Part shown: positions 41,135 through 48,581 of the stretch, piece after piece
How the letters are laid out: every line of letters starts with the position of its first letter
Position numbering within the stretch: the stretch's first letter is position 1
Virus record (IMG/VR): IMGVR_UViG_3300010373_000009
Coordinates: 1 to 63,032 of that record
Length of the DNA: 63,032 nt
Direction: 5' to 3' (one strand)
Origin: a virus
The notes under the pieces: model-generated
Seen by the model: the letters and a program-made list of their open reading frames with translations, nothing else
Told to the model about the DNA's origin: nothing
The model's database searches: none
Made by a program: the position numbers and the translations under genes

Positions 41135-43358
41135 GGGCGGAGTCGGCGGACCCTTTAGGCCAGTAGCACTCGCGCCCATCTACCTCGCCGACTGCGATTA
41201 GGTCGGCTTCGACCAAAGCCCCAATCGTCTCGTCTAACTCGCGGCCCCGCATGTGACGGGCGAGCCGATAGAGCATTGGCTTCGGCATAATCCCCCGACT
41301 CGTGCTGTGCTTCTCGTGCTCCGATCGCGCCCGATGGAAATAGTCGCGCGCTCTGCGGATAACCATCTCTACATACTTCGATGCGCGTTCGTTTATAGTG
41401 CGGGCGCCGGTCTGCTCGACGCGGCCTCCCCACGATTGGGTAGAGTACGTTAGAAACTCCACTGCCCAATCGGCGATCTCTTTTGTAATGATCGGTCGCT
41501 TCGCCGAAAGCCCGACCGAGACGATGCCGGAACAGATAATAGCGTTTTGGGCAGTGCGTCCCCAAATCTCCGCGTTACCCCCTCGGGCTGCTTCGGTCCG
41601 ACAAACGTCAACGAAGTCGGCGAGCCGCCGGTAAACCGCTGTGTTCTCGAATCGGATCGGGATAAATGGCTTAGTCGTGCTCGCAGGGCGAGCAATCGAG
41701 GCAAACTCCTTAAGCCGCTTCTCTAGAACCGATGGAAAAGTATCATCCCGGTTTTCATTTACCTCCGGGACTTTATCCCCCGCATCGAGGAGGATAAATC
41801 TGTTAACGAGACCTAACTGGAGGTCGGCGTCGGAGAGCACTTCGAGAAGTTGCGAAGGTTGTGCGGCTGCGAAGATCAAGAAGAAGGGATGTTTTAAGGT
41901 AGAGATTGTTTGCTTGCGACCCGGTGTCCCGGCAACGATCTTCGCCCCCTTGCCATAGAGCTGCAAGAAATACGTGATCATCTGGTAGTCCATCCCCCCT
42001 TGGGAGCGCGAAGCGGAACGGAGCTTGCGGGCGCATTCGTCCCACAGCAGAAGTCCGAGACTCGGCTCGTCGGCGAGGCGATCGAGCATCGCGTGATAGC
42101 TTTGAAATCCTTGGAATACGTGTTGTCCGAGGCCCGCTCGATAGGCGATCTCGAAGAGCGAGTCTTGGGAAGACCCCTTCCCCGCTGCGGTCGGCGCCGA
42201 GAGCAGGAAGTAAGGTTGTAGCGGTGTATCCCAGGCGTCGACAAGGTAGAGATTCCGCGAGCAGAAGGCGACCGCGGCTAATCCTGTAGCGAGATCGAAG
42301 AGCGGCTGACGGAGAAATGATTGTCGAGCCTGCCACTTCGCAATATCGCCGACGAGCCCCGGCACGCTAAGGAGACGCGGCGGAATCGGTTTCCGTAACA
42401 GTGTAGTCTCTTCGATAGAATCGGGCGCCCCGGTAATCGCTACTTCGAGCTTTAGCCAATCCCGGAGCTTTTTTACTACCTCGCCCGGGAGCCACTGCGA
42501 GAGGGAGGGCCAGCCGGGGACGTGAGATTTAGCCTTGTAATTCTTAATCACATTCCGCACCGTTCTCTGGTGCTTTGCTAGTGCCTCCCCGCTGCTGCGC
42601 GTAGCGACGAGCACACCGGAGAGAAGCTTCTCGATTGCATCTGGCTGCCAATTAGACCAGAGCAGCGAGCCGCTAACGGCGACGATATAGTCATGCCGCG
42701 AGCCCTCCTCTGGCCAAAACCGAGCAAAGACCGCCGCTGCCGCAACCATTCGACAAAGCAGAAGGAGCTTCGCCCGGTTAATCGGGGCGAAATCAATGTC
42801 GTGGTAGATCTTGTAACGTTCGCCACTTGGATGGATCGATGGCGGCAATACCGACTGACTACCCGTGCTCCGGATCTCGACTAGCATCCCGATCTCCGGG
42901 ATTTGAAATTTACGGGTCTCCGCACCCTCCGACCGGAAGAGATAATGCGAGCCGGGTGCGGAATTGCGACCGTAGATAAATGTTTCTGGGAATATCTTCG
43001 CTGCGGCGCGACAAGACTCTTCGGTATCGAGATCGATATCAACTACCCAATCAGACGGCAGTCCCCAAAGTCCCCCAACATTATAACCACGGTGAAAAAA
43101 GCGGTCAATTGTATCTTCCTTGACTCGCATCGTATTCCATTTCTTGCCGCCGGTCGGCTTCTTCGATCGAGCCCGCAGCGGCACCGGCATTATGCCGCGC
43201 TTTAACCAATTCCGAGCAGCACCAGCGGAATCAAGTTGCGGTTTGGGGCCCTTTTCGCTAAGCTCCTCCCTCGTTATTGATTCCCCTTCAGCAACACTTC
43301 GCACTTTACGGCGCGGCGAGCTTCGAACTCCCGCGCCGTTTTCTTTGGCGGTCCGCAT
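41109..43358 (-). CDS. Primase-polymerase/helicase fusion (Prim-Pol with D5-like ATPase)
   Basis: 749 residues, opposite in direction to its neighbours; GGAGG lies 9 nt before ATG 43358. The N-terminal domain (about 45-200) is a Prim-Pol: metal-binding D-I-D-L-D (107-111, WVVDIDLD), then GRNSAPGSHYLF (130-141) and LPPSIHPSG near 171. The C-terminal half holds a divergent Walker A (SAPTAAGKGSS, 387-397) and Walker B (LLLWDE, 436-441), as in DUF3987/D5-like helicases. It should prime and open DNA at replication forks. Confidence 0.8.
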   Translation of the reverse strand: MRTAKENGAGVRSSPRRKVRSVAEGESITREELSEKGPKPQLDSAGAARNWLKRGIMPVPLRARSKKPTGGKKWNTMRVKEDTIDRFFHRGYNVGGLWGLPSDWVVDIDLDTEESCRAAAKIFPETFIYGRNSAPGSHYLFRSEGAETRKFQIPEIGMLVEIRSTGSQSVLPPSIHPSGERYKIYHDIDFAPINRAKLLLLCRMVAAAAVFARFWPEEGSRHDYIVAVSGSLLWSNWQPDAIEKLLSGVLVATRSSGEALAKHQRTVRNVIKNYKAKSHVPGWPSLSQWLPGEVVKKLRDWLKLEVAITGAPDSIEETTLLRKPIPPRLLSVPGLVGDIAKWQARQSFLRQPLFDLATGLAAVAFCSRNLYLVDAWDTPLQPYFLLSAPTAAGKGSSQDSLFEIAYRAGLGQHVFQGFQSYHAMLDRLADEPSLGLLLWDECARKLRSASRSQGGMDYQMITYFLQLYGKGAKIVAGTPGRKQTISTLKHPFFLIFAAAQPSQLLEVLSDADLQLGLVNRFILLDAGDKVPEVNENRDDTFPSVLEKRLKEFASIARPASTTKPFIPIRFENTAVYRRLADFVDVCRTEAARGGNAEIWGRTAQNAIICSGIVSVGLSAKRPIITKEIADWAVEFLTYSTQSWGGRVEQTGARTINERASKYVEMVIRRARDYFHRARSEHEKHSTSRGIMPKPMLYRLARHMRGRELDETIGALVEADLIAVGEVDGRECYWPKGSADSAPSAGGAER

Positions 43359-43495
43359 CCGAATTAACCTCCAATATCAATTGTCACTTTCAGCTTTACT
43401 TCGTCGCCAAGCGGCGTAAGATCGACGCTTGTCCGCCAACGGCTTCGCGGTAGGCGGATCGGGGAATCTAGTCGGTAATCTTTCGGGGAGCAAGC
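43359..43495. promoter_or_regulatory. Divergent intergenic stretch
   Basis: 137 nt between the primase-helicase (minus) and the nucleotide kinase (plus). It must carry start signals for both; a GGGGAG site precedes ATG 43496. No confident promoter boxes seen. Confidence 0.4.
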
Positions 43496-44044
43496 ATGAC
43501 GATCGTTGTGGTAGAGGGCGTAGATGGCGCCGGGAAAACTACGCTCATCAATAACCTGCGTGACGTATCCCGAGAGTATTTCTGGGTACTGCGCGCTTCC
43601 GGTCCTGCTAATAGTTCGGATCAACTCCAGCGTGCGGTAGACGAGCTATCGACCCTTATCGATGGTTCCCCTACTAACTGGGTATTCGATCGACACCCTC
43701 TGGTCTCCGAACCGATCTACGGGCATATCCTGCGCGGTAAGAGTCACCTTGAGGGGATGAGTGCCTGGGGGTATAAAGCAAGGATTCAGGAGTTTAGCAA
43801 GATCATTTATTGCCGCCCTCCGTTCGATATCGTCCAGGAGGAGTCGAAGCACGAACGGCAGTTAGAGGGCGTTCACGATAAGTTGCGGGGGCTATACGAC
43901 GCCTACGACGAAGCGATGGATTTTCTCCGAGTTCATCTACGAGTTCCCGTCATTACCTATGATTGGACGGCAGGCAAACTAACTCAAGCCTATAAGGGGA
44001 CGACCTGCGATATAAACCAGCTCTTCTGGGAGAGGGTAGTCTGA
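43496..44044 (+). CDS. P-loop deoxynucleotide monophosphate kinase
   Basis: 182 residues. Walker A VEGVDGAGKTT (6-16) with the G-V-D-G-A-G-K-T form of thymidylate kinases, followed by a DRHP motif (about 64-67) in place of the DR-Y/F of TMK and an arginine-containing lid region. It phosphorylates a dNMP. It opens an operon that also contains ThyA-like and deaminase genes, so its substrate may be a modified pyrimidine dNMP as well as dTMP. Confidence 0.75.
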   Translation: MTIVVVEGVDGAGKTTLINNLRDVSREYFWVLRASGPANSSDQLQRAVDELSTLIDGSPTNWVFDRHPLVSEPIYGHILRGKSHLEGMSAWGYKARIQEFSKIIYCRPPFDIVQEESKHERQLEGVHDKLRGLYDAYDEAMDFLRVHLRVPVITYDWTAGKLTQAYKGTTCDINQLFWERVV

Positions 44045-44652
44045 TGGATAAGCTCGTAGAGATATTCGATCGCCAGCGGAAGTACCTTGAGTCTCTTCGG
44101 ACTATCTATTATCTGAATGGATACGAACTTCACGCTCACGCTCCACCGTGGGACTTGCAGGGTCGCGATGAGCAGGAGGAGTTCCGCCTGTTAGCCTGGC
44201 GGTTTACCGAAGAGTTGATCGAAGCCGCGGCCGAGGCCGATCCACAGAAGTACATCACCGAGCTAGCCGACGCGCTGCATTTCCTGATAGAGATTGCGCT
44301 CTATGCGGGGATCACGGTTAAGGATGTCTACGACGGGGGTGAAGGCTGGTCGTGGGAAGAGTTATTCGCCGAGGCGCAGCGCGCCCAATTCCACGGAGCA
44401 CGCAAGGGGTACGGCGATCTCTGCAACCTATCGATCGAACATCTCGGCAACGCAATGTGCCTGCTAAAGCAACGGCCTTGGCGAACGGACGACCGGCGCA
44501 CCGATCCGGAAGCCTTCCGCACCAGATATCGTGTTGCGTTCCTCGCTTTCATTACCGATTGCGTCGCACGAGGGGTTGGCGCTCAAGCCCTCTATGACGC
44601 CTTCTTCGCGAAGGCTAAGGTCAACGATCAGAGAACACGAGAACAGAAATGA
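44044..44652 (+). CDS. All-alpha NTP pyrophosphatase (dimeric dUTPase/MazG-like)
   Basis: 202 residues. Metal-binding pattern W-R-F-T-E-E-L-I-E-A-A-A-E (54-66) and E-L-A-D-A-L-H-F (79-86) is that of dimeric dUTPases and related pyrophosphatases. The C-terminal region (LLKQRPWRTDDR and KAKVNDQR) resembles phage-encoded dUTPases. ATG and TGA overlap its neighbours. It may remove dUTP or another unwanted dNTP and supply the monophosphate for the following enzymes. Confidence 0.75.
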   Translation: MDKLVEIFDRQRKYLESLRTIYYLNGYELHAHAPPWDLQGRDEQEEFRLLAWRFTEELIEAAAEADPQKYITELADALHFLIEIALYAGITVKDVYDGGEGWSWEELFAEAQRAQFHGARKGYGDLCNLSIEHLGNAMCLLKQRPWRTDDRRTDPEAFRTRYRVAFLAFITDCVARGVGAQALYDAFFAKAKVNDQRTREQK

Positions 44653-44771
44653 GTCGATCCGAAGCGATTGTTACGGTTGGGGTCTGCATCGCTGTCGGGG
44701 CTGCTTGCCTCGCCACGCATAGCGCCGATCCACTCTGGGTTCTGCTCCTTCTAGCCTTCTGGGGAATCTAA
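44649..44771 (+). CDS. 40-residue membrane peptide
   Basis: ATG 44649 overlaps the previous TGA, and its TAA overlaps the next ATG (TAATG). It has two hydrophobic stretches (AIVTVGVCIAVGAACLA and PLWVLLLLAFWGI), so it is likely a membrane hairpin. Close coupling on both sides supports a real gene. Function unknown. Confidence 0.55.
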   Translation: MSRSEAIVTVGVCIAVGAACLATHSADPLWVLLLLAFWGI

Positions 44772-45601
44772 TGGAAATCGCAGCGGGCAGGAAAGTCTGG
44801 CCAGCTCCTCTTTACTACGCGATCGCTGAAGGAGAGATCGCAGGTTGGCAGGCTATCGGTAAGGTAGTTCAGGATATAACTCTAACAGCGAATATCCTTC
44901 CGAGATGGACCTTCGAGGATTGGGGCTACGGAAGGAACAAGATAACTCAGCTGATGAGGAACTACGTCAATGAAGAAGAGTTTGAGCGCGTCCGTTCTGT
45001 GCTTAAGCGGCGGAGCGAGAAGAAGTACACCTCGGTGGCGCTCTCTCTGCGCGGCAAGCCGAAAGACTCACGATCGCAAGGGTGGTGCATGCTCTCGCTC
45101 GTCGTCTCCCGCAACGGGCCTGACCAGAGCATCGAAGTGCAGTACCGCACCACCGAAGCCATACTCAAGTTTGCGGCCGATGTCATCTTCCTGCGGACGT
45201 ACCTACTACCGCAACTGAATCTAAGTCCCAATACCTTCCGCTTCCGGTTTGCAAACTGTGCGCTCTCGGGAGCCTATTTTCCATACCTCGTCGACAAGCT
45301 CGATCTGATTTTCTTTCTCAAGCAGATTCGCATGCATGACGAGGCATTCTTTCTGCGGACGACACGCTTTCTGCTAAAAGCCTCGTACCGCAAGGATCAA
45401 TATCATCCGTTCTCGCCGGAACGGGTATCGCACAAGTTCCTTTGGCAGCGGGCGACGACAGCTCAGATTAAGGCCATACGCGCCTATCTCGAACCGCTGC
45501 ACGCGGCTACCGGTCGCCCGCTCCCAAAGGACTTCCACGACGAGTCGTATATACCGAAGGGCCAGCGCGCCCGCCAAATCGAGGAGCAAGACGATGACTG
45601 A
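44771..45601 (+). CDS. Thymidylate-synthase-fold protein A
   Basis: 276 residues. Divergent ThyA family: C106 (GWCMLSLVV) at the place of the catalytic Cys, then R126 exactly 20 residues later, as in E. coli TS (C146, R166), in Y-R-T-T-E-A-I, and D137 eleven residues after R126, at the place of TS Asn177. The later FRFANCALSGAYFPYLVDKL aligns with the GDAHLYLNH part. In TS the Asn selects uracil; Asp there is the hallmark of dCMP hydroxymethylase. RSxD is reduced to RTTE, so activity is uncertain. Confidence 0.6.
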   Translation: MEIAAGRKVWPAPLYYAIAEGEIAGWQAIGKVVQDITLTANILPRWTFEDWGYGRNKITQLMRNYVNEEEFERVRSVLKRRSEKKYTSVALSLRGKPKDSRSQGWCMLSLVVSRNGPDQSIEVQYRTTEAILKFAADVIFLRTYLLPQLNLSPNTFRFRFANCALSGAYFPYLVDKLDLIFFLKQIRMHDEAFFLRTTRFLLKASYRKDQYHPFSPERVSHKFLWQRATTAQIKAIRAYLEPLHAATGRPLPKDFHDESYIPKGQRARQIEEQDDD

Positions 45602-45908
45602 TAGAGAACAAGGCGATACCGCCGAGGCGTCTCCCACGAGAAATATGAGCTTCTCCGAGGCTCTATTCTTGATCAAACGAGGAAAACGCCTACAACGTGC
45701 AGGCTGGAACGGTAAAGGGATGTTCGTCTTTCTCGTACCGGGCAGCGTCTTTAAGGTCAGTAGGCCGCCACTTCTCGGTATCTATCCGGGGGGGACGGAG
45801 ATTCGATACCACGGTCACGTCGATATGAGGACCGCCGACGGCATGGTAGTTCCCTGGCTCTGTTCACAGACGGACCTTCTCGCCGAGGACTGGCAGGTCG
45901 TGGAGTAA
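45594..45908 (+). CDS. tad2: Tad2 (DUF2829), anti-Thoeris protein
   Basis: 104 residues; the conserved domain starts at M18. Diagnostic phrases: RAGWNGKGMFVFLV (35-48), PLLGIYPGGTEI (59-70), VDMRTADGMVVPW (76-88) and SQTDLLAEDW (91-100). DUF2829 proteins named Tad2 bind the cyclic ADP-ribose-type signal made by ThsB and so block Thoeris defence. The domain here is complete with no obvious loss. It sits between nucleotide-metabolism genes in the early operon. Confidence 0.85.
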   Translation: MTDREQGDTAEASPTRNMSFSEALFLIKRGKRLQRAGWNGKGMFVFLVPGSVFKVSRPPLLGIYPGGTEIRYHGHVDMRTADGMVVPWLCSQTDLLAEDWQVVE

Positions 45909-45913
45909 CAGCA

Positions 45914-46252
45914 ATGGGAACCGAGAAACGAGGTTTCGCTTCGATGGACCCGGAGCGACAGAGAGAGATCGCAAGGATGGGAGGCAAGGCAGTCAGGGAC
46001 GAGAAGAGATCGTTCAGTCAGAACCGTCAGCTCGCGGCCGAGGCCGGGCGCAAAGGCGGGAAGTCGGTACCCGGGGCTAAACGATCGTTTAGTCAAGACC
46101 GGGAGCTTGCCTCTACGGCGGGACGTAAGGGCGGTCAGAGTGTTCCGGACGAGAAGCGCAGCTTCTCACAGGACCCGGAGTTAGCGGCCAGGGCGGGTGC
46201 GATAGGGGGGACAAATTCTCAACGCAATCAGCGAGAGGCAAAGCAGTCATGA
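45914..46252 (+). CDS. KGG-repeat protein (stress-type motif)
   Basis: 112 residues made of about four tandem units of the form K-R-S-F-S-Q-D-x-E-L-A-x-x-A-G-R-K-G-G (for example residues 31-50, 55-74 and 79-97). This is the KGG/acidophilic-repeat motif seen in YciG-like stress proteins. In phages such proteins are abundant but their role is unknown; the repeat is basic and flexible, so DNA or RNA binding is possible. Confidence 0.75.
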   Translation: MGTEKRGFASMDPERQREIARMGGKAVRDEKRSFSQNRQLAAEAGRKGGKSVPGAKRSFSQDRELASTAGRKGGQSVPDEKRSFSQDPELAARAGAIGGTNSQRNQREAKQS

Positions 46253-46626
46253 AGCTCTGTTTAATTGGTAGCAGTCGATTTAAGGACCAGTACGACGAGC
46301 TGAACAGAAGGCTGACCCTTGCGGGTCACGTCGTCTACTCGATCGCGCAAGTCTCGACGAGTGCCGGCACGGAGCTGGACCCCGATGATAAGATGGTCCT
46401 CGATCTCGTCCATCTTCGGAAGATTCAGGAATCAGAGGGAGTAGTCCTGGTTACTGACGAGAGTCGGTACATCGGCTTCTCTACTCGCCGCGAGATGATC
46501 TGGGCTCGGATGCTCTCCAAGCCCATCTATGGGCCGGTTGCCGAGGTCGAGGAGAACTATGGGGATATCGGAATCCCCTGGTACGATCTGGGGCCCATCA
46601 TGGACTCGCATTTCATTCGAGGCTAG
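46249..46626 (+). CDS. Nucleoside deoxyribosyltransferase-like protein
   Basis: 125 residues. The pattern LIGSSRFKDQYDELNRRLTL, then KMVLDLVHLRKIQESEGVVL and RYIGFSTRREMIWARMLSKP is that of the nucleoside 2-deoxyribosyltransferase fold (DUF4406-like). The G-S-x-R-F loop and the H-L-x-K-I then E-x-x-x-x helix are visible. It could cleave or exchange bases of deoxynucleosides; close relatives with known substrate cannot be fixed from the sequence alone. Confidence 0.65.
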   Translation: MKLCLIGSSRFKDQYDELNRRLTLAGHVVYSIAQVSTSAGTELDPDDKMVLDLVHLRKIQESEGVVLVTDESRYIGFSTRREMIWARMLSKPIYGPVAEVEENYGDIGIPWYDLGPIMDSHFIRG

Positions 46627-46628
46627 TC

Positions 46629-47495
46629 ATGCAGACGTTCGCGACATTCGATGCGGCAAGAGCACTCTTCGAAAACAAGTTCTACAGCAGGAGCTACGAG
46701 GTCAAGGCCCCGCACTGGCAAGGAGTAGACGTTTCGAGGAAGCCGGATATGGCCATGCGGGAACTCTTCGCAGAGTCTTTCCAGGTCCCGCTGCGAGGGA
46801 TTGAAGACTTAGAGCACTGGAAGGCAGATATCAAGCCTAACTTGCCATTCGCGGACGTTACCTTCGCGGAGCGAATCGGCGGAGAACCCCTAAACCCGGG
46901 CGAGAGCTGGAAAGTCTGGCCTTGGGGTCACTCCGCCGACAAGTTCCGAAACGCAAATGGTCAGTTCGATCATACCTACCAGGAGCGCTTCTGGCCGAAG
47001 TTTGCCGGAGTACATTATTCCCCGGAGGGGCGGACGGCACTAACGGACCGGAACGACCCGAATACCGGAATCAGATTCGAGTATGGTGATCTCGATAATC
47101 TTATCGACCATCTACTGAAGGACCCTCTCTCTCGTCAAGCCTATCTGCCGATCTGGTTTCCGGAGGACCTTCACCCGGAAGCGAAGCGCAAACCTTGCAC
47201 CCTCGGCTATCATTTTCTGATGCGGCATGGGTATCTGCATCTTACGTATCATATCCGATCCTGTGACTTCGTTCGGCATTGGGCGGACGATTGTTACCTC
47301 GCTGTGCGGCTGCTGCTGCACGTCCTCGATGAGCTTCGAGGTCGCGATAAGTACGGAGACTGGAGACCGGTAAAGCCGGGCATGTACGTCATGCATATCG
47401 CGAGCTTCCATATGTTCGTAAACGACTGGATCGCGTTGAAGGTAAAGCATGATCATAAAGTTAAGAGGCTTCAAGCAAGTACACAGCAATCCTAG
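46629..47495 (+). CDS. Thymidylate-synthase-family enzyme B (dCMP-hydroxymethylase-like)
   Basis: 288 residues and the best conserved of three ThyA-fold proteins here. Motifs: FEYGDLDNLIDHLLKDPLSR (150-169), RKPCTLGYHF with C190, then R210-S211-x-D213 (HIRSCDFVRH) exactly 20 residues after the Cys. D221 lies eleven after R210, where TS has Asn177 and T4 dCMP hydroxymethylase has Asp. VMHIASFHMF (254-263) aligns with the Tyr/His substrate loop. These features predict action on dCMP (hydroxymethylation or methylation), not on dUMP. Confidence 0.75.
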   Translation: MQTFATFDAARALFENKFYSRSYEVKAPHWQGVDVSRKPDMAMRELFAESFQVPLRGIEDLEHWKADIKPNLPFADVTFAERIGGEPLNPGESWKVWPWGHSADKFRNANGQFDHTYQERFWPKFAGVHYSPEGRTALTDRNDPNTGIRFEYGDLDNLIDHLLKDPLSRQAYLPIWFPEDLHPEAKRKPCTLGYHFLMRHGYLHLTYHIRSCDFVRHWADDCYLAVRLLLHVLDELRGRDKYGDWRPVKPGMYVMHIASFHMFVNDWIALKVKHDHKVKRLQASTQQS

Positions 47496-47796
47496 GCTCG
47501 GCTCTACTACCTATGAGAAATACCGTAATGGCCAGCTTGAAGTTCGGGTCTCGACACACAAAGGCTCCCGCGAAAGCCACGTCTGCTTCCTCTTTGGAAT
47601 CAGGGAAGACATTTCTGTTGAATTGCTCGGGAACGATTCCTCAATTCTTCTCGACGTATGTCCCGAGGTACGAAAGCATCAATTACGGTCCCCTCGTCGT
47701 AAAGTTAAGTTGGTCCGATCGGTACGCGCCGGCGATCCGAGCAATCAGCCCGAAGCGATCCGCAAACCGCCAAGACGCCTATCTCGACGCCGATGA
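47449..47796 (+). CDS. Overlapping frame, possible N-terminal or separate small protein
   Basis: 115 residues (MIIKLRGFKQVHSNPRLGST...), overlapping the end of enzyme B by 47 nt. The first 80 residues look like a natural folded protein (SHVCFLFGIREDISVELLGN), while the last 35 are an Arg/Pro-rich read-through of another frame. It runs in a different frame from the ThyA-fold protein C that starts inside it. Either a short overlapping gene or the true N-terminus of protein C joined by a frameshift near 47640-47700. Confidence 0.45.
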   Translation: MIIKLRGFKQVHSNPRLGSTTYEKYRNGQLEVRVSTHKGSRESHVCFLFGIREDISVELLGNDSSILLDVCPEVRKHQLRSPRRKVKLVRSVRAGDPSNQPEAIRKPPRRLSRRR

Positions 47797-48130
47797 GTTA
47801 GGGCGAGTCTATATGAAGCTCGCGGAGAAGAGGGAAGCCTCGATCCGGTTCGGCGTCGAGAAGAAGGGCCACGGCTATACAGGCAAGCGCGGTGACTTCT
47901 GTCTCGTCGGCGGCGTAGTGCGGCGCAAAGAGCTGACTGTTTTTTACCGGTCTCTCGAATTGATCGGAGGTTTTGGTTACGATTTGACTCTGTTCGACTA
48001 CCTTGCTGATTACTTCGAGACTCGTTGGGAGCACGTTCACATCCTAGCAACCAAGGCATTCGTCTTCGCTCTGAAAGGCAACTCGAATGAGAAACTCTAC
48101 CCCCGACTCCGAGAAATTTTCCATGTCTGA
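47513..48130 (+). CDS. Thymidylate-synthase-fold protein C
   Basis: 205 residues if started at ATG 47513. The first 45 residues look artificial and may not be the native N-terminus. ThyA-like core: C130 (RGDFCLVGG), R146-S147-x-E149 (FYRSLELIGG) and D157 eleven residues after R146, the same Arg-to-Asp spacing as in proteins A and B. The Cys-Arg spacing is 16 instead of 20, a shorter hairpin. The C-terminal HVHILATKAFVFALKGN aligns with the substrate loop. Confidence 0.6.
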   Translation: MRNTVMASLKFGSRHTKAPAKATSASSLESGKTFLLNCSGTIPQFFSTYVPRYESINYGPLVVKLSWSDRYAPAIRAISPKRSANRQDAYLDADELGRVYMKLAEKREASIRFGVEKKGHGYTGKRGDFCLVGGVVRRKELTVFYRSLELIGGFGYDLTLFDYLADYFETRWEHVHILATKAFVFALKGNSNEKLYPRLREIFHV

Positions 48131-48581
48131 GCGGGCTCGCATCACGAGGCACCAGCTTTTGATGGACGTGGCTATCGCGGCTGCGAAACGCTCGACCTGT
48201 CTGCGCCTGCAAGTGGGAGCGGTCATCGGCGTTAACGGTCGCGTTATTTCCGTTGGCTATAACGGCGCACCCTCCGGGGTATCTCATTGCACGCCGGAGA
48301 TATGCGGCCCGGATAAGCCGTGCACACGGGCGGTACATGCCGAGGCGAACGCAATCGCTTGGGCAGCGCGGCAGGGGCTTGCGACCGGCCAGCACTATCT
48401 TTACACGACGGTCTCTCCATGCCTCGATTGCTCAAAGCTAATTCTTAGCGCCGGGATCGCGGTCGTGATATTTAAGGACGAGTATCGGGACCTGACACCG
48501 CTGATCTATCTGGAAAATGCGGGCTGCATAACCTACCGCATCGATGTCAACGGAAATATCTACCGCTCATGCGAAGAGTAG
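48123..48581 (+). CDS. dCMP deaminase (ComEB-like)
   Basis: 152 residues from ATG 48123; an earlier ATG (48087) lies within the previous gene. Zinc motifs: H-A-E-A-N-A-I (near 72-78) and S-P-C-L-D-C (near 97-102), the HAE and PCxxC signature of the cytidine/deoxycytidylate deaminase fold. It turns dCMP to dUMP. It contrasts with enzyme B, which is predicted to use dCMP, so the two would compete for the same pool. Confidence 0.85.
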   Translation: MSERARITRHQLLMDVAIAAAKRSTCLRLQVGAVIGVNGRVISVGYNGAPSGVSHCTPEICGPDKPCTRAVHAEANAIAWAARQGLATGQHYLYTTVSPCLDCSKLILSAGIAVVIFKDEYRDLTPLIYLENAGCITYRIDVNGNIYRSCEE

